Positions 63,253 through 64,000 of a stretch of DNA of 64,000 nucleotides are shown here, piece by piece. Source of the DNA: Streptomyces sp. WMMB303 (GTDB taxonomy: Bacteria > Actinomycetota > Actinomycetes > Streptomycetales > Streptomycetaceae); NCBI RefSeq assembly GCF_029351045.1, contig NZ_JARKIN010000001.1, positions 186,001 to 250,000 of the forward strand, given 5' to 3'. Position numbers and translations under genes: made by a program. Each line of letters opens with the position of its first letter. Position 1 is the stretch's first letter. Below the pieces are notes generated by a model, which was not told where the DNA came from, did no database searches, and worked only from the letters and a program-made list of their open reading frames with translations.

Positions 63253-64000
63253 TCACAGCTCCACGTCGCCCCACTGGTCCAGCAGACTCTCGCCGGGCTC
63301 CTCGCCGGTTTCGTCCCCGCCGTCGTGCAGTGGCTGCTCGGTCCAGATGATCTTGCCGCGGCCGGTGTAGCGGGTGCCCCAGCGCCGCGCGAACCGGGCG
63401 ATGAGGTAGAGCCCGCGGCCCCCTTCGTCCGTGATCGCCGCGCGGCGCAGATGCGGTGACGTGCTGCTCCCGTCGGCGACCTCGCAGATCACGCTGTTGC
63501 GGTCCTGCAGCAGCCGGAGGCGGATGGGCGGGGTTCCGTAGCGGATGGCGTTGGTGACCAGCTCGCTGACGATCAACTCGGTGGTGAAGGCCAGGTCCGC
63601 CAGGCCCCAGTCGGCCAGTCGCCGGGCGCATGCGGCGCGGACGGGCGCGACGGCGGTCGGGTCGTCGGGCACTTCCCAGGTCGCGACCTGGTCCGGGGCC
63701 AGGGTGTGGGTGCGGGCCACCAGCAGCGCGACGTCGTCGCTCGGGTGTTCGGGCAGCAGTGCGCCGATCACGGCCCGGCAGGTCTCCTCAGGCGTCCGGT
63801 CGGCCCGGGCGAGGGCGTCGCGCAGGAGCGCGAGACCGGTGTCGGCGTCGCGCTCCCGGTTCTCGACCAGGCCGTCGGTGAACAGCGCCAGCCGGCTGCC
63901 GGCGGGCAGGTCCAGGTCCGCGGTCTCGACCGGCATCCCGGCTCCGAGGCCCAGGGGCGGCGCGAGGGGGAGATCGGGGAAGGTGACGCTGCCGTCGGGG
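63253..64000 (-). CDS. SpoIIE-type phosphatase with HATPase kinase domain, truncated
   Basis: The C-terminal part of a two-domain regulator, cut by the right window edge; the reading is open beyond 63936 to the last base. The first visible domain is the end of a PP2C/SpoIIE phosphatase (GSRLALFTDGLVENRERD, then HPSDDVALLVAR with the metal Asp residues). It is followed by an RsbW-like HATPase_c_2 domain (ELIVSELVTNAIRYG as N box, GGRGLYLIARFARRWG as G box). Streptomyces carries many such fusions, which control anti-sigma/anti-anti-sigma switches. N-terminal PAS or GAF sensors would be upstream, outside the window. Confidence 0.9.
   Translation of the reverse strand, partial: PDGSVTFPDLPLAPPLGLGAGMPVETADLDLPAGSRLALFTDGLVENRERDADTGLALLRDALARADRTPEETCRAVIGALLPEHPSDDVALLVARTHTLAPDQVATWEVPDDPTAVAPVRAACARRLADWGLADLAFTTELIVSELVTNAIRYGTPPIRLRLLQDRNSVICEVADGSSTSPHLRRAAITDEGGRGLYLIARFARRWGTRYTGRGKIIWTEQPLHDGGDETGEEPGESLLDQWGDVEL

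Overview
The window is very GC-rich and densely coded, with strong G/C bias at third codon positions. It carries hallmarks of Streptomyces: a conservon, a SARP activator, rare TTA (bldA-type) codons in regulatory and specialised genes, a near-consensus DasR (dre) site, and many GTG/TTG starts. No rRNA, tRNA, CRISPR array or insertion sequence was seen.

Region 1 (1-2.7 kb): the 3' end of an amidohydrolase gene, a translationally coupled TauE/SafE permease and a convergent LacI-type regulator.

Region 2 (3.6-23.75 kb): a complete enterocin/wailupemycin (enc) type II polyketide cluster of 19 genes, in the order F-G-H-I-J-K-D-A-B-C-L-M-N-O-P-Q-R-S-T. EncP makes cinnamate from phenylalanine. EncH, EncI and EncJ shorten it to benzoyl-CoA; no hydroxyacyl-CoA dehydrogenase gene is present. 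EncN can activate benzoate directly. EncA/B/C with EncD build a reduced octaketide, EncL edits starters, EncM carries out the oxidative Favorskii-type rearrangement, EncK O-methylates, and EncR with ferredoxin EncQ hydroxylates. EncM has His at exactly residue 78, the flavin attachment site, and EncP has a Thr-Ser-Gly MIO triad. Control signals include a TTA codon in SARP gene encF, 11-bp-phased heptamer repeats before encA, and a perfect inverted repeat between encS and encT.

Region 3 (23.8-33.3 kb): a secreted B-lectin, a DUF2993 protein, an Ohr/OsmC protein, a GH18 chitinase with a dre site between its -35 and -10 boxes, and a five-gene conservon (cvnA-E) whose P450 lacks the ExxR arginine, as in CYP157.

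Region 4 (33.3-38 kb): what looks like a decayed specialised-metabolism locus. It has a 550-residue protein of unknown family with a TTA codon and a class I isoprenoid-synthase-like motif, the 5' stub of an adenylate-forming enzyme, an MFS exporter with a TTA codon, and a short-chain dehydrogenase collapsed by an internal deletion.

Region 5 (38-48.7 kb): small regulator/enzyme modules, namely HxlR with an AhpD-like protein, an epoxide hydrolase beside a frameshifted LysR gene, Rrf2 with an NmrA-like protein, a deaminase, an NCS1 permease, BlaI with an M56 peptidase, and a TetR. Several intergenic spaces hold clean palindromes that fit the adjacent regulator.

Region 6 (48.7-64 kb): a secreted penicillin-acylase-family hydrolase, Ohr/OhrR with a perfect palindromic operator, glutamate decarboxylase, an operon of two photolyase-family genes (classical and iron-sulfur PhrB type), a SecD-SecF fusion, small envelope proteins, glutaminase and a truncated SpoIIE phosphatase/anti-sigma kinase.
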